37,065 nucleotides of DNA from Lachnospiraceae bacterium (GCA_017553035.1 JAFZNE010000135.1:1-37065), one strand, 5' to 3'. Shown: positions 25,102 to 33,893, counted from the first letter of the stretch. Program-made: numbers and translations. The notes: generated by a model not told the origin, from the sequence alone.

Positions 25102-26430
25102 ATGTTTATTGGGAGAAAAGAAGAGTTAAAGCAACTCGAATCGATCTACTCGAGCGATCACAGTAATCTGATCGTGTTGTACGGAAGGGAAGGTATCGGA
25201 AAGACCGCCCTTGCGCTTAACTTTTCGGAGAAGAAGAAGTATAGCTATTATCAATCGGTAATGGTCAGCGAAAATGAACAGGGAAAGAGGCTTGAAGAGT
25301 TGTTTGCATCAAGCTTAGATCTTAATACCGACGCTGAACCGGTACAGGATAGTGAAAAGAAAGTTCTTATAATAGACGAATTCCATTATGCGATGAACGC
25401 GCAGCTTATGGCTGCTCTGCTCAAGATCATCGGAAATGAAGATAAGTACGGAAAATATATGATCCTGCTGCTTTCTTCGTCGATCAACTGGGTCGAAAAT
25501 TCAATGATCCTTGAGTATAAAGAGTTCTCGAAGGCTATCACGGGCATTATCAAGATCAAAGAGCTTTCATTTGCCGACACGGTTTCGTGGTTCCCGAAGG
25601 CTTCGGCTTCTGACTGTGTAGTGATCCGTGCGCTGCTCGGCGGCATTCCGAAATATATGCGTCTGTGGCAGGAGAACCGCAGGATCCGTGAAAACATGCT
25701 CAATCTGTTCTTCTCGGCGGACAGCGTATTGAAGAATGAAGCGGAATACCAACTGAAACTGGAATTGCGTGAACTCGGAGCCTACAATACGATACTTACG
25801 GCACTTGCGAGCGGAAGGATCAAGCTAAACGATATTTACGAATATACCGGTTTTAACCGCGCGAAGATCAGTGTATACATCAAAAACCTGATCGAAATGG
25901 ATATCGTGGAGAAGATCTATTCCATAAATGTAAGAAACAGCGAGAATACCAAGAAGGGTCTGTACAGGATCAAGGATAATTTCATCAATTTCTATTATGC
26001 CTATGTATTCCCGAATGTTTCAAAGATCGAGACCGGCGATGGCAGAGCAGTTTACAATGAGTGCGTGGTGCCTGATTTTGACAGGTTCATGAGGACCGCA
26101 TTTGCCGACGTATGCCGTGAATATCTTGATATCATGTCAAAATACCGTAAACTCGGGAAGAATTACAATGAGTGGCATTACTGGTTCGGCAAGAACGGTA
26201 TCCTCGATGTTGTCGGAATGGATCAGGAAGAGAACATGCTTGTCGCTACCTGCGTATATTCGGACAAGAAAACGGATGTCGATCAGTATGAGGAGATGAA
26301 GAAGCTCATCGGACAGGCAGGTATAAGGCCTTCGAAGCTATGCATTTTCTCAAAATCAGGATTTACGCCCGAGCTTCAGAAAGAAGCCAAGTACGATTCC
26401 GTAATGATCGTCAGTCTAAGTGACTTTTAG
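25102..26430 (+). CDS. AAA+ ATPase with winged helix and DUF234-like C-terminal domain
   Basis: A 442-residue cytoplasmic protein of the archaeal-type ATPase/DUF234 family. GGAGG precedes the ATG. Seen: FIGRKEEL at the N terminus, Walker A GREGIGKT (28-35), Walker B VLIIDEFHYA with Asp92/Glu93, a sensor-like LLLSSSINWVE, then the GGIPKYMRLW segment typical of the family. A winged helix (about 235-285) has NDIYEYTGFNRAKISVYIKNL, followed by FINFYYAYVFPN. The C-terminal DUF234-type nuclease-fold region (about 330-440) keeps GILDVVG, but the E-x-K catalytic strand is replaced by VATCVYSDK, so nuclease activity is unlikely. Targets of this family are largely unknown. It lies 21 bases after argS, and the next gene has its own promoter. 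Confidence 0.85.
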   Translation: MFIGRKEELKQLESIYSSDHSNLIVLYGREGIGKTALALNFSEKKKYSYYQSVMVSENEQGKRLEELFASSLDLNTDAEPVQDSEKKVLIIDEFHYAMNAQLMAALLKIIGNEDKYGKYMILLLSSSINWVENSMILEYKEFSKAITGIIKIKELSFADTVSWFPKASASDCVVIRALLGGIPKYMRLWQENRRIRENMLNLFFSADSVLKNEAEYQLKLELRELGAYNTILTALASGRIKLNDIYEYTGFNRAKISVYIKNLIEMDIVEKIYSINVRNSENTKKGLYRIKDNFINFYYAYVFPNVSKIETGDGRAVYNECVVPDFDRFMRTAFADVCREYLDIMSKYRKLGKNYNEWHYWFGKNGILDVVGMDQEENMLVATCVYSDKKTDVDQYEEMKKLIGQAGIRPSKLCIFSKSGFTPELQKEAKYDSVMIVSLSDF

Positions 26431-26437
26431 TATTACA

Positions 26438-26466
26438 TTGACTTTATCGATTTTGATTGGTACAAT
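26438..26466 (+). promoter_or_regulatory. Sigma-A promoter for the SH3b/Tudor membrane protein gene
   Basis: TTGACT (26438-26443), 17-base spacer ending in TGG, TACAAT (26461-26466), with an extended TGnTACAAT box. The start codon is 30 bases after the -10. Confidence 0.8.
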
Positions 26467-26495
26467 ATCAATAGTCTCTAGGGAGGAATATTTCA

Positions 26496-27530
26496 ATGAA
26501 AAAGATACTTGTGCTCTTTTTTGCTTTCATTGCCTTGTTCATGTGCTTCGGAGCAGTAAAAGCGTATGCCGAAGAGGGTGATTACGAGGTTGAATATAAA
26601 GGACGGACCACTACCAACGTTAATGTACGTGAGGGTCCCGGAACCAAATATGATATTGTTATCAAGCAGGACAAGACCAATCTTCAGCTTGAAGCGATGA
26701 AGGATGTCATCATTTTCGGCGAAGGCGTTGCGGACGATAAAGAGAAGACTATCTGGTACCATCTGAAAGTCACGATCGACGGTGTTGAATATACCGGTTA
26801 TTCGACGAGTAACTATGTTTCGAAACTCGAAGCACTGCCTACACCTACACCGTCACCTACTCCTTCACCCGAACCCACTCCCGAACCTTCGATCACACCT
26901 ACCGAGGTTCCCGTATCTACAGCACCTGCCGAGAAGGACGGCAATACTCAGGACAATCTGAAGCCGAACAGCCCGGATAAGGTAATGACGGCTATCCTTG
27001 TTGTAGTGATCGTTGCGGTTGTAGCACTTATCGGACTTCTTGTTTTCAAATTGCTCATGGGCCGCAAGGAGATGGGCAACAATACATCACGCAAGCTCGA
27101 TATGCTCAAGAAAGTCAATATCGACGGCCAGAATCAGAATAACGGACGTAAGATGCCCCAGATCAAGAAATCTGATTTTGACAGGGCTTACAGGGAAGAT
27201 GTCAAGTCTGAGGTTTATTACAGAAATACCGCCGATGATTATTATACCGACAATGCCAATGCTTCGATGCAGGCTGATTCGGATGAGAAGAGAGCTCTTC
27301 GTGAAGCTATCGACCGCCTCCAGGAGCATGATATCGTTTATCATACCATCTACGGCGAAGGCGAAGTTCGTGATAACTCCGATGTTAAGCTTATTGAGAT
27401 CAGATTTGACAATGACATGAGATTCCTGAAGAAGGATCAGCTTGTTGCTAAACGCGAATTGAAGATCATCGATGAAGAAGATCAGTCGATCGTGAGAAGA
27501 CGCAACCGCCGAAGAAACAACAGAAGATAA
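26496..27530 (+). CDS. Bitopic SH3b protein with cytosolic PcrA-tail-like (Tudor) domain
   Basis: A 344-residue single-pass membrane protein. GGGAGGA lies before the ATG. Seen: a signal peptide (about 1-25, KAYA-E); a bacterial SH3 domain (about 33-110) with TTNVNVREGPGTKYDIV and STSNYVSKL, likely binding cell wall; a Pro/Thr-rich spacer of TPSP and PEP repeats (115-146); a transmembrane helix (163-187); a polar cytosolic stretch with a predicted short helix; and a C-terminal domain (about 278-325) with HDIVYHTIYGEGEV, IEIRFDNDMRFLKKDQLV, resembling the Tudor-like tail of UvrD/PcrA helicases that contacts RNA polymerase. It ends in RRRNRRRNNRR. This layout would link the envelope to something inside the cell. 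I do not recognise it as a named protein. Confidence 0.8.
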   Translation: MKKILVLFFAFIALFMCFGAVKAYAEEGDYEVEYKGRTTTNVNVREGPGTKYDIVIKQDKTNLQLEAMKDVIIFGEGVADDKEKTIWYHLKVTIDGVEYTGYSTSNYVSKLEALPTPTPSPTPSPEPTPEPSITPTEVPVSTAPAEKDGNTQDNLKPNSPDKVMTAILVVVIVAVVALIGLLVFKLLMGRKEMGNNTSRKLDMLKKVNIDGQNQNNGRKMPQIKKSDFDRAYREDVKSEVYYRNTADDYYTDNANASMQADSDEKRALREAIDRLQEHDIVYHTIYGEGEVRDNSDVKLIEIRFDNDMRFLKKDQLVAKRELKIIDEEDQSIVRRRNRRRNNRR

Positions 27531-27578
27531 TAAGCTTTGCTATCTGCGAATTTTTGAAAAGAACAATAAAAATGAAAA

Positions 27579-27625
27579 TGCCGGAAGAAAATATCTGAGG
27601 ATACTTTCTTCCGGCACTGTTTTTT
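27579..27625. terminator. Bidirectional intrinsic terminator between convergent genes
   Basis: TGCCGGAAGAAA (27579-27590) and TTTCTTCCGGCA (27605-27616) form a perfect 12-base-pair stem with a 14-base loop. On plus it is followed by TGTTTTTT; on minus by ATTTTCATTTTT. It therefore serves both the SH3b gene and argH. Confidence 0.92.
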
Positions 27626-27679
27626 ATGCGATAAGCGAATGCATCATTGAGTCAGCCTGATCGATCCTTTTGACCGATT

Positions 27680-29056
27680 TCAGGTCGCTGCGAGGTAATT
27701 TTCACATTCGGACAACATTTGGGTCATGGCTTCGGGGCCGGGTGCGCCTATCGTGTTGCGGCGTTCGACGCAGGTCCTGATCGCGATGGCGTTGTAGATG
27801 TCATTTTCGAATACGGGTGAGATAGCCTTGTATTCATCAAGGGTCATCTCGTCAAGCGATATGTTCTTGTCGAGGCAGTAAAGTACCAGTTTTCCAACTA
27901 TGCCGTGGGCATCGCGGAAAGGTATGCCTTTTCCGACGAGGTAGTCGGCTGCGTCTGTTGCATTGGTGAAACCGCCGGAAGCGCTTTTTTCCATGTTTTC
28001 CTTGTTGAAACGGGTGGTCTTCAGCATCCCGGTAAAAAGCTTTACACAATTAAATACATTATCGGAAGCATCGAAGAAGACTTCTTTGTCTTCCTGCATG
28101 TCTTTGTTGTAGGCGAGCGGTATGCCTTTGAGGGTAGTGAGCATGGACATGAGAGCACCGTATACCCTGCCTGTCTTACCACGCACCAGTTCGGCGATAT
28201 CGGGGTTCTTCTTCTGCGGCATGATGCTGCTTCCGGTCGAGAACGCGTCATCAAGTTCGATAAAGCGGTATTCATTGGAATTCCAGATAATGATCTCTTC
28301 GCTGAAGCGTGACAGATGCATCATGATCGTCGATAATGCGGAAAGAAGTTCGATCACATAATCACGATCGGCGACCGAATCCATGCTGTTGCGGGTAGGA
28401 GCTGTAAAATCAAGCAATTCCGCAACCAGTTTACGATCGAGCGGATAAGTTGTTCCCGCCAGTGCTCCCGAACCGAGGGGACAGTAGTTCATTCTGGCCC
28501 TGATATCGGCAAGTCTTTCGCGGTCGCGTCTGAACATTTCAAAATAAGCTCCGAAATGATGTGCAAGAGTAACAGGCTGAGCCTTCTGAAGATGGGTAAA
28601 GCCGGGCATATATGTTTCGATATTGTCTTTCATTATGCCGAATACAGCCTGAAGAAGAGCTTTTAACTGCTTATCGAGATCATCGATATAATCACGGACA
28701 TAGAGACGCATATCGAGTGCTACCTGATCGTTACGGCTGCGTCCGGTATGAAGCTTCTTGCCGGCATCACCTATACGGCTGATAAGTTCGCCCTCCACGA
28801 AGCTGTGGATGTCTTCTGCGGTTTCGTCAATTGCAAGCTTACCGGATTCGATGTCTTCAAGAATGCCGTTCAGGCCTTTTTTGATCAGAGCACATTCTTC
28901 GGTTGTGATGATCGCCTGTCTGCCAAGCATCTCAACGTGCGCAAGACTTCCGCGTATATCCTGCCTGTAGAGCCTGCGGTCAAAACCGATCGATGCGTTG
29001 AAAGCGAATACATCTTCATTTGTATTTTCGGTAAATCTTCCTCCCCAAAGGTTCAT
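27680..29056 (-). CDS. argH: Argininosuccinate lyase
   Basis: A 458-residue cytoplasmic enzyme that cleaves argininosuccinate to arginine and fumarate, the last step of arginine biosynthesis. The start at 29056 gives MNLWGGRFTE, the usual ArgH N terminus, preceded by GGGAGGAAAG; a longer frame to 29098 lacks a site. Seen: HTGRSRNDQVALDMRLY; PGFTHLQKAQPVTLAHH; the fumarase/aspartase signature with the catalytic serine loop GSSIMPQKKNPD; and ELVRGKTGRVYG. The C-terminal region matches the ASL domain with LDEMTLDEYKAISPVF. No argG is in the window. The divergent neighbour has its own promoter. Confidence 0.97.
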   Translation of the reverse strand: MNLWGGRFTENTNEDVFAFNASIGFDRRLYRQDIRGSLAHVEMLGRQAIITTEECALIKKGLNGILEDIESGKLAIDETAEDIHSFVEGELISRIGDAGKKLHTGRSRNDQVALDMRLYVRDYIDDLDKQLKALLQAVFGIMKDNIETYMPGFTHLQKAQPVTLAHHFGAYFEMFRRDRERLADIRARMNYCPLGSGALAGTTYPLDRKLVAELLDFTAPTRNSMDSVADRDYVIELLSALSTIMMHLSRFSEEIIIWNSNEYRFIELDDAFSTGSSIMPQKKNPDIAELVRGKTGRVYGALMSMLTTLKGIPLAYNKDMQEDKEVFFDASDNVFNCVKLFTGMLKTTRFNKENMEKSASGGFTNATDAADYLVGKGIPFRDAHGIVGKLVLYCLDKNISLDEMTLDEYKAISPVFENDIYNAIAIRTCVERRNTIGAPGPEAMTQMLSECENYLAAT

Positions 29057-29096
29057 GGTCTTTCCTCCCAATGTTGATCTAATCCTATTGTTTACC

Positions 29097-29124
29097 ATTA
29101 TAGCTGTCTGAACGGAATTTTCAA
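29097..29124 (-). promoter_or_regulatory. Sigma-A promoter for argH
   Basis: On minus: TTGAAA (29124-29119), 16-base spacer, perfect TATAAT (29102-29097). The leader would be about 35 bases. I see no clear ARG box. Confidence 0.7.
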
Positions 29125-29154
29125 GGAAAAAATCCTGAATAGCTTTATATTATG

Positions 29155-29183
29155 TTGTTTTTTAAGTGAAAATAATATAGAAT
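29155..29183 (+). promoter_or_regulatory. Candidate sigma-A promoter upstream of the FakA-tail-like gene
   Basis: TTGTTT (29155-29160), 17-base spacer, TAGAAT (29178-29183), in an AT-rich stretch. The start codon is 32 bases downstream. Confidence 0.5.
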
Positions 29184-29215
29184 AAAATTATGATATTGTT
29201 CGCTGGAGGTGCAAA

Positions 29216-29509
29216 ATGGCAGATTTTGTAAATATCGATCCCGAAGACGATCAGTTCGCGTACAGGTATGATACCCAGATGCTCATTGACCGCAGGGACC
29301 GGGAACTTGACGAAGACGAGATATCCGAGTATATCACGCAGCATTTTGAAGGCAATTCCCTGCTTGCTGTAGGGGATGAAGACATGATCAAAGTACATTT
29401 TCATACGAATGAGCCCTGGAAGCTGCTTGAGTATTGCAATTCTGTGGGCGAGATATACGATATAGTTGTCGAGGATATGATAAGACAGTCGAACGGTAAA
29501 CACGGCTGA
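29216..29509 (+). CDS. Stand-alone FakA/YloV C-terminal-like (DAK-associated) domain protein
   Basis: A 97-residue cytoplasmic protein with a strong GGAGG site before its ATG. Seen: FAYRYDTQMLID, then EGNSLLAVGDEDMIKVHFHTNEPWKLLEYCNSVGEIYDIVVEDM. This matches the extreme C-terminal part of FakA/YloV-type DAK2 fusion proteins, where GDxDxVKVHVHTxxPGxxLEY recurs. The kinase (DAK2) domain and the middle domain are absent, so it cannot be a fatty-acid or dihydroxyacetone kinase by itself. With its own promoter, site and intact frame it looks like a functional small protein rather than debris. It is encoded 25 bases before the GH39 gene. Its role is unknown; subunit, regulator or decoy are possible. 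Confidence 0.7.
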   Translation: MADFVNIDPEDDQFAYRYDTQMLIDRRDRELDEDEISEYITQHFEGNSLLAVGDEDMIKVHFHTNEPWKLLEYCNSVGEIYDIVVEDMIRQSNGKHG

Positions 29510-29534
29510 TCAATATAAGGGGGAAGGTTTATTT

Positions 29535-31088
29535 ATGGACAAGAATACTATCAACATTGACTTATCTAAGGAGTATCTTTTCAATAATGAGGTCGATAGC
29601 TGCATCGGCACCGGAAGGATGGGGCTTGCGCTGCAGAAGGAATATCAGGAACAGCTTAAGTTCGTGCAGGAATATATCGGATTCAAGCATATCCGCGGCC
29701 ACGGACTGTTCTGCGACGATATGGCGATCTATCAGGATTCAAGCTTCTGGGAGAAGAGAGAACTGATCGAATTCAATTTTACATATCTTGACATGGTCAT
29801 GGATTTCTATCTTTCGGTAGGGATCAGGCCTTATCTTGAGCTCGGCTTTATGCCCTATAAACTGGCAAGCGGCGAGCAGACTATTTTCTACTGGAGAGGC
29901 AATACAACTCCTCCGAAAGATTATGATAAATGGAAAAACCTGATACAGGCGACTTTGAATCATCTTATCGACCGTTACGGCCGCGATGAGGTTATCACAT
30001 GGCCGGTTGAAGTCTGGAATGAGCCTAACCTTCCGGGATTCTGGTACAAGGCTGATATGGAAGAGTACTTTAAGCTGTTCAGGGTTTCTTTCGAAGCTGT
30101 GAAAGAAGTCGATGAAAGGATCAAGGTCGGCGGTCCCGCTGTATGCGGAGGTTCTGACAAGCCCTGGATCACTGCATTTATGAAGTTCTGCCACGACAAC
30201 AAGATCGCAGTTGACTATGTGTCGAGACATCATTATGCGACATCCCAGCCGCAGCGTGACGGGCATTACGGATACGCGGAACTTATGGATCCCGAGAACC
30301 CTGATGACGGCTTCCCGGATCTGCATTCAACACGTGAGATAATCGACGAATATGAGGAGTACAAGGGACTTCCGATACATGTCACAGAGTTCAATACTTC
30401 ATATATTCCCAATTGTCCGCTGCATGATACCAATCAGAATGCCGCATATATCGCACACCAGCTTTCAAGACTGGGTGATGACAATGTTGCGTATTCATAC
30501 TGGACTTTCGGAGACATATTCGAAGAAGGAGGCGTTCCCTATACGCCTTTCCACGGCGGTTTCGGTCTTGTAGCCAACGGATGTATCCCGAAACCTACCT
30601 TCTGGACCTTTGTTTTCTTCAAGAAAATGAAAGAAGCAGGGGCAAAATGTGTATTCAAGGATGATACTACAGTAGTAGTTAAGCTTCCGGACGGTTCATT
30701 TAAGGGCGTTGCATGGAATATGTCATTGAAGCGTTCCGGAAATGATTTCGTAAATGAATACCATATTCCGGTCAGCGAAGAGGGTAATAAAGGCGCCGGA
30801 AGCGAAGAATACGTACTGATCACCAATACTGTCGATGAGGACGGCTGCAATCCGCTGAAGATCTGGCATGATATCGGTGAACCCGCACATCTGACCAAAG
30901 AGCAGACAGAGATGATAAAAGCAGGTGCATTCCCTGTAGTTGCTACCAAGAGACTTATGAAGGTCAATGACAAGGTTGCATTTGATATCGAACTGAAAGA
31001 GAACGGTGTGACTTATTTTGAAATCCGTCCCGTCAAGGCAACTCCTGACAGAGGATATGATTACGCAAGGGTTATGCAGCTGAATTGA
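29535..31088 (+). CDS. Glycoside hydrolase family 39 beta-xylosidase
   Basis: A 517-residue protein without a signal peptide, so it acts in the cytoplasm on imported xylo-oligosaccharides. A GGGGGAAGG site precedes the ATG. Seen: GFKHIRGHGLFCDDMAIY near the N terminus, the acid/base motif VEVWNEPNLPGFW with Glu163, SRHHYATS, and the nucleophile strand IHVTEFNTSY with Glu285, the clan GH-A pair spaced as in GH39 xylosidases. GFGLVANGCIPKPTFWTF follows, and the C-terminal beta-sandwich ends with TYFEIRPV. Both catalytic residues are present. The released xylose could enter the pathway of the isomerase and xylulokinase at the start of the window. The next gene encodes a lipoprotein with a sugar-binding-protein fold, after a 62-base gap. 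Confidence 0.92.
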   Translation: MDKNTINIDLSKEYLFNNEVDSCIGTGRMGLALQKEYQEQLKFVQEYIGFKHIRGHGLFCDDMAIYQDSSFWEKRELIEFNFTYLDMVMDFYLSVGIRPYLELGFMPYKLASGEQTIFYWRGNTTPPKDYDKWKNLIQATLNHLIDRYGRDEVITWPVEVWNEPNLPGFWYKADMEEYFKLFRVSFEAVKEVDERIKVGGPAVCGGSDKPWITAFMKFCHDNKIAVDYVSRHHYATSQPQRDGHYGYAELMDPENPDDGFPDLHSTREIIDEYEEYKGLPIHVTEFNTSYIPNCPLHDTNQNAAYIAHQLSRLGDDNVAYSYWTFGDIFEEGGVPYTPFHGGFGLVANGCIPKPTFWTFVFFKKMKEAGAKCVFKDDTTVVVKLPDGSFKGVAWNMSLKRSGNDFVNEYHIPVSEEGNKGAGSEEYVLITNTVDEDGCNPLKIWHDIGEPAHLTKEQTEMIKAGAFPVVATKRLMKVNDKVAFDIELKENGVTYFEIRPVKATPDRGYDYARVMQLN

Positions 31089-31150
31089 ATGATCTGGCTG
31101 AACGATCGATCCGGACCATAAGTTTACTCATTTTTTGAATGGAGATTGAT

Positions 31151-33430
31151 ATGAAGAATCCGATGCGCAGATTATCTACATTTGCCATTATCACCGGCAC
31201 CGTCCTGCTTGCATCCTGCAGCAGGGCGGAAGTTAACATGAACGACTTCGTCGAATTTGATCTTGACGGGTATGATGCTTTCGGTACCTGCTCGGCAAAA
31301 CTGAATTACAGAGCCTTGCTCCGAAGCGTTGATGGCAAGATCAAAGATGAGCAGGTTACTGCCGCAAGAAAGATCCTGAAGAACGTAAAGCTTACTCCCG
31401 AACAGATCGAAAAATGCCGTAACGGTGAAAAGGTTGAGTTTGAATGGGATATTACCGATGAGGAAGTCGGCAAGCTTGAGGAAGACTGCCGGCTGTTCGT
31501 AACATTCAGCGATATCGAATACGAGGTTTCGGATCTTAAAGCGCTGAAAGAGGTCGATGTTTTTGACGATGTCGTTATAGAAATATACGGATATGATTCG
31601 TGCGGTACAGTATACTCATATTCCAGAAGTTATGATCTGTCGGGGCTTGAGTATGTGGCTTCGGGAGACGGTCATCTGAAAAACGGGGAGACGGTTACGA
31701 TCACCGCACAGCTCAATTCTGTATATGCACAGGCATATAAAAGCCCGGAAGAATACCTTGCTTCGTTGGGACTTAAGCCGATAACATTGACGAAGACCCT
31801 GAAAGTCGAAGGATTGTCGGAACTTGCGGAATATGATCCTTTTTCGAGTATTAATCTGGAGTATGACGGCCTTAACGGAGAAGGACGTGCTTATATCTAC
31901 ACGGACTGGACCGACGATTATTATACATATTGGAATTATGAGATCGAAAACTGGTCGGGACTTGCCAACGGTGATGTTATAACCGTCAAGGTAACCGATT
32001 ATCAGGGAAATGATATAAGTGAATATGCTGCCAATAACCTGGGATTGAAGGTTACCGGGACCACGAAACAGTTTACGGTATCAGGGCTGATGTCTTTCGG
32101 AGGCATCGATCCGGGAACGATCTCTCCCGACGATTTCTTCTGTTATCTTAATGATGACGGGATATATGTTGACCAGTACGGCAATAAGATCGATCTCGGG
32201 GGCATGCAGATTGTCGTGCGTGACTGGTGGTCAAGCGGACGGCTTGATGAATGGAGCCGCAACGAATATGATGAAGCTCAGTATGCTTACTGGGATGAAA
32301 TGCAGGAACTTTACAATTTCACAATAGAAAAGACAGCTATAAGTGACTGGGGCAGCGTGCTGGAAGATTTCGTGAATTATGCATGTGCGCCCGATGACGG
32401 GAAAAATTATGTCTTCACGCTTCGCTCGGATCCGTTATTACCCGCTGCCATGATCAACGGACTGATGTATGATCTTTCAACGTTGTATCCGCTTGATTTT
32501 TCGGAATATAAGTTCCAGGCGAACCAGATGCATGAAAAATACTCTTATGGTGACCATATATTCTGTATGTACGCCGGAAGTCCGGAGCCGAGGACCGGAA
32601 TCTATTTCAACAAGGAGATCCTTGAGAAAGCGGGAATAGATTATAATGATATTTACGATCTGCAGATTAATGACATGTGGACCTGGGATGCATTTACAGA
32701 TCTGTGCGATACCGTGCTGAAGAAGACCAAAGTCAATGCATTATCATGCAATGAAGGCGAGGCAACACTTGCCGCAGTCTTTTCAAACGGAGGTTCCCTG
32801 ATCGATAAGGATTACTACGGCGAATTCTATTACAATGTTGACAGTCAGCAAACTATGGATGCATTGGAATGGGCACAGAAGCTGTATGCGAAATATAACC
32901 GTCATCCCGATGCTCCGCGTGATGCCGCATGGAATTATTATCAGACCGAGTTTCTTAACGGTAAGTCGGCATTTCTGATAGAGCAGGAATATGCAGGAAC
33001 TCGATATAACTATCTAAGTGATGCGGGTTTTGATTTCGGATTTGTAATGTTCCCGAAGGGCCCGCAGGGGAGCCTTGTAAATATTTGGGACGATATGATC
33101 GTCTCCATTCCGGCGAATTATTCAAAGAAGAAAGCCGGGCAGATTGCATTTGCATGGAATCTGTTCACCGAACCTGTTCCCGGATGGGAAGATTTTGATC
33201 AGGTTCTTGCAGATGCATGGTGGTATGGGTATTTTGATGACAGGGCCAAGGAAGAGACCATCCCTATGATGATGAGTCTCGGATACGGAACGGTTTCTTA
33301 TCATGATGTTATACCGGATCTGAATGCATATGAAGATCTTCTGTGGCAAATTAATGAAGATACCGATATCCGCAAACTGGAGCAGAATATAAAAAGCTCG
33401 TGGCAAAATGCTCTATACTGGGTCAACTGA
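31151..33430 (+). CDS. Composite lipoprotein: beta-domain repeats fused to an extracellular solute-binding domain
   Basis: A 759-residue surface lipoprotein. ATG at 31151 is chosen because GGAG (31141-31144) lies just before it; an ATG at 31139 overlaps that site. Seen: lipobox LLASC with Cys23; three related beta-type modules, each with a GYDxxGT or GLNGEG segment and a NGDxVTVKV-like strand (about 30-120, 135-220 and 230-315); then a family 1 solute-binding domain (about 340-745) with MQIVVRDWWSSG, EPRTGIYFNKEILEKAGI, MWTWDAFTDLCD, NGGSLI and GFVMFPKGP. Such domains bind oligosaccharides for ABC importers, but no permease or ATPase gene is adjacent. The N-terminal modules may act as a stalk or bind a surface partner. 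It follows the GH39 gene, hinting at xylan-derived ligands. Confidence 0.82.
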   Translation: MKNPMRRLSTFAIITGTVLLASCSRAEVNMNDFVEFDLDGYDAFGTCSAKLNYRALLRSVDGKIKDEQVTAARKILKNVKLTPEQIEKCRNGEKVEFEWDITDEEVGKLEEDCRLFVTFSDIEYEVSDLKALKEVDVFDDVVIEIYGYDSCGTVYSYSRSYDLSGLEYVASGDGHLKNGETVTITAQLNSVYAQAYKSPEEYLASLGLKPITLTKTLKVEGLSELAEYDPFSSINLEYDGLNGEGRAYIYTDWTDDYYTYWNYEIENWSGLANGDVITVKVTDYQGNDISEYAANNLGLKVTGTTKQFTVSGLMSFGGIDPGTISPDDFFCYLNDDGIYVDQYGNKIDLGGMQIVVRDWWSSGRLDEWSRNEYDEAQYAYWDEMQELYNFTIEKTAISDWGSVLEDFVNYACAPDDGKNYVFTLRSDPLLPAAMINGLMYDLSTLYPLDFSEYKFQANQMHEKYSYGDHIFCMYAGSPEPRTGIYFNKEILEKAGIDYNDIYDLQINDMWTWDAFTDLCDTVLKKTKVNALSCNEGEATLAAVFSNGGSLIDKDYYGEFYYNVDSQQTMDALEWAQKLYAKYNRHPDAPRDAAWNYYQTEFLNGKSAFLIEQEYAGTRYNYLSDAGFDFGFVMFPKGPQGSLVNIWDDMIVSIPANYSKKKAGQIAFAWNLFTEPVPGWEDFDQVLADAWWYGYFDDRAKEETIPMMMSLGYGTVSYHDVIPDLNAYEDLLWQINEDTDIRKLEQNIKSSWQNALYWVN

Positions 33431-33452
33431 TTAACTTGTCGGAGGTGTTTAC

Positions 33453-33893
33453 ATGGCTGCCAAACGCAATGATACCGAGGTTTTTATAAACAATAAAAAA
33501 TATACCCTTTCAGGGTTTGAGAGTGAGGAATATCTGCAGAAAGTCGCCGGTTATATCAATTCCAAGATAAGTGAACTGAAGACTCTGGAATCATATCGTA
33601 ATCTCGATAATGAAATGAAGACCGTGCTGCTCGAGATCAACCTCGCCGACGACTATTTCAAGGTAAAACGCCGCTTCGACGATTCCGAAAATGACAGCGA
33701 TTCCAAGAGCAGCGAGATCTACCAGCTGAAACATGAGATCATGTCGCTGAACAGCAGGCTCGAGAAGACCAACAAGGAGATCGAGAAGCTTCGCGAGAAC
33801 ATTGTCGAAGAACAGAAGAAGAATGTCCGTCTCGAGACAGAGCTGAATGCGGAGAGAGAGCGCCGTATGACTGAACGAAGCGGTAAAAAATGA
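33453..33893 (+). CDS. zapA: Cell division protein ZapA
   Basis: A 146-residue cytoplasmic protein that promotes FtsZ bundling at the division ring. GGAGG precedes the ATG. Seen: the ZapA core (about 6-95) with TEVFINNKKYTLSGFESEEYLQKVAGYINSKI, and a long C-terminal coiled coil (about 95-140) with heptad Leu/Ile and many Glu/Lys. It is longer than the roughly 85-100-residue Bacillus protein because of this tail, as is common in Clostridia. It lies 22 bases after the lipoprotein gene and 40 before the U32 gene; zapA next to a U32 peptidase gene is a frequent Clostridia arrangement in my recollection. Confidence 0.9.
   Translation: MAAKRNDTEVFINNKKYTLSGFESEEYLQKVAGYINSKISELKTLESYRNLDNEMKTVLLEINLADDYFKVKRRFDDSENDSDSKSSEIYQLKHEIMSLNSRLEKTNKEIEKLRENIVEEQKKNVRLETELNAERERRMTERSGKK

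Noticed and set aside
26838-26930. CRISPR-like or tandem DNA repeat in the ACACCTAC/CACCTACTC tract
   Set aside because: It is the codon repeat of the Thr-Pro-rich spacer in the SH3b protein, with no spacer-repeat structure.
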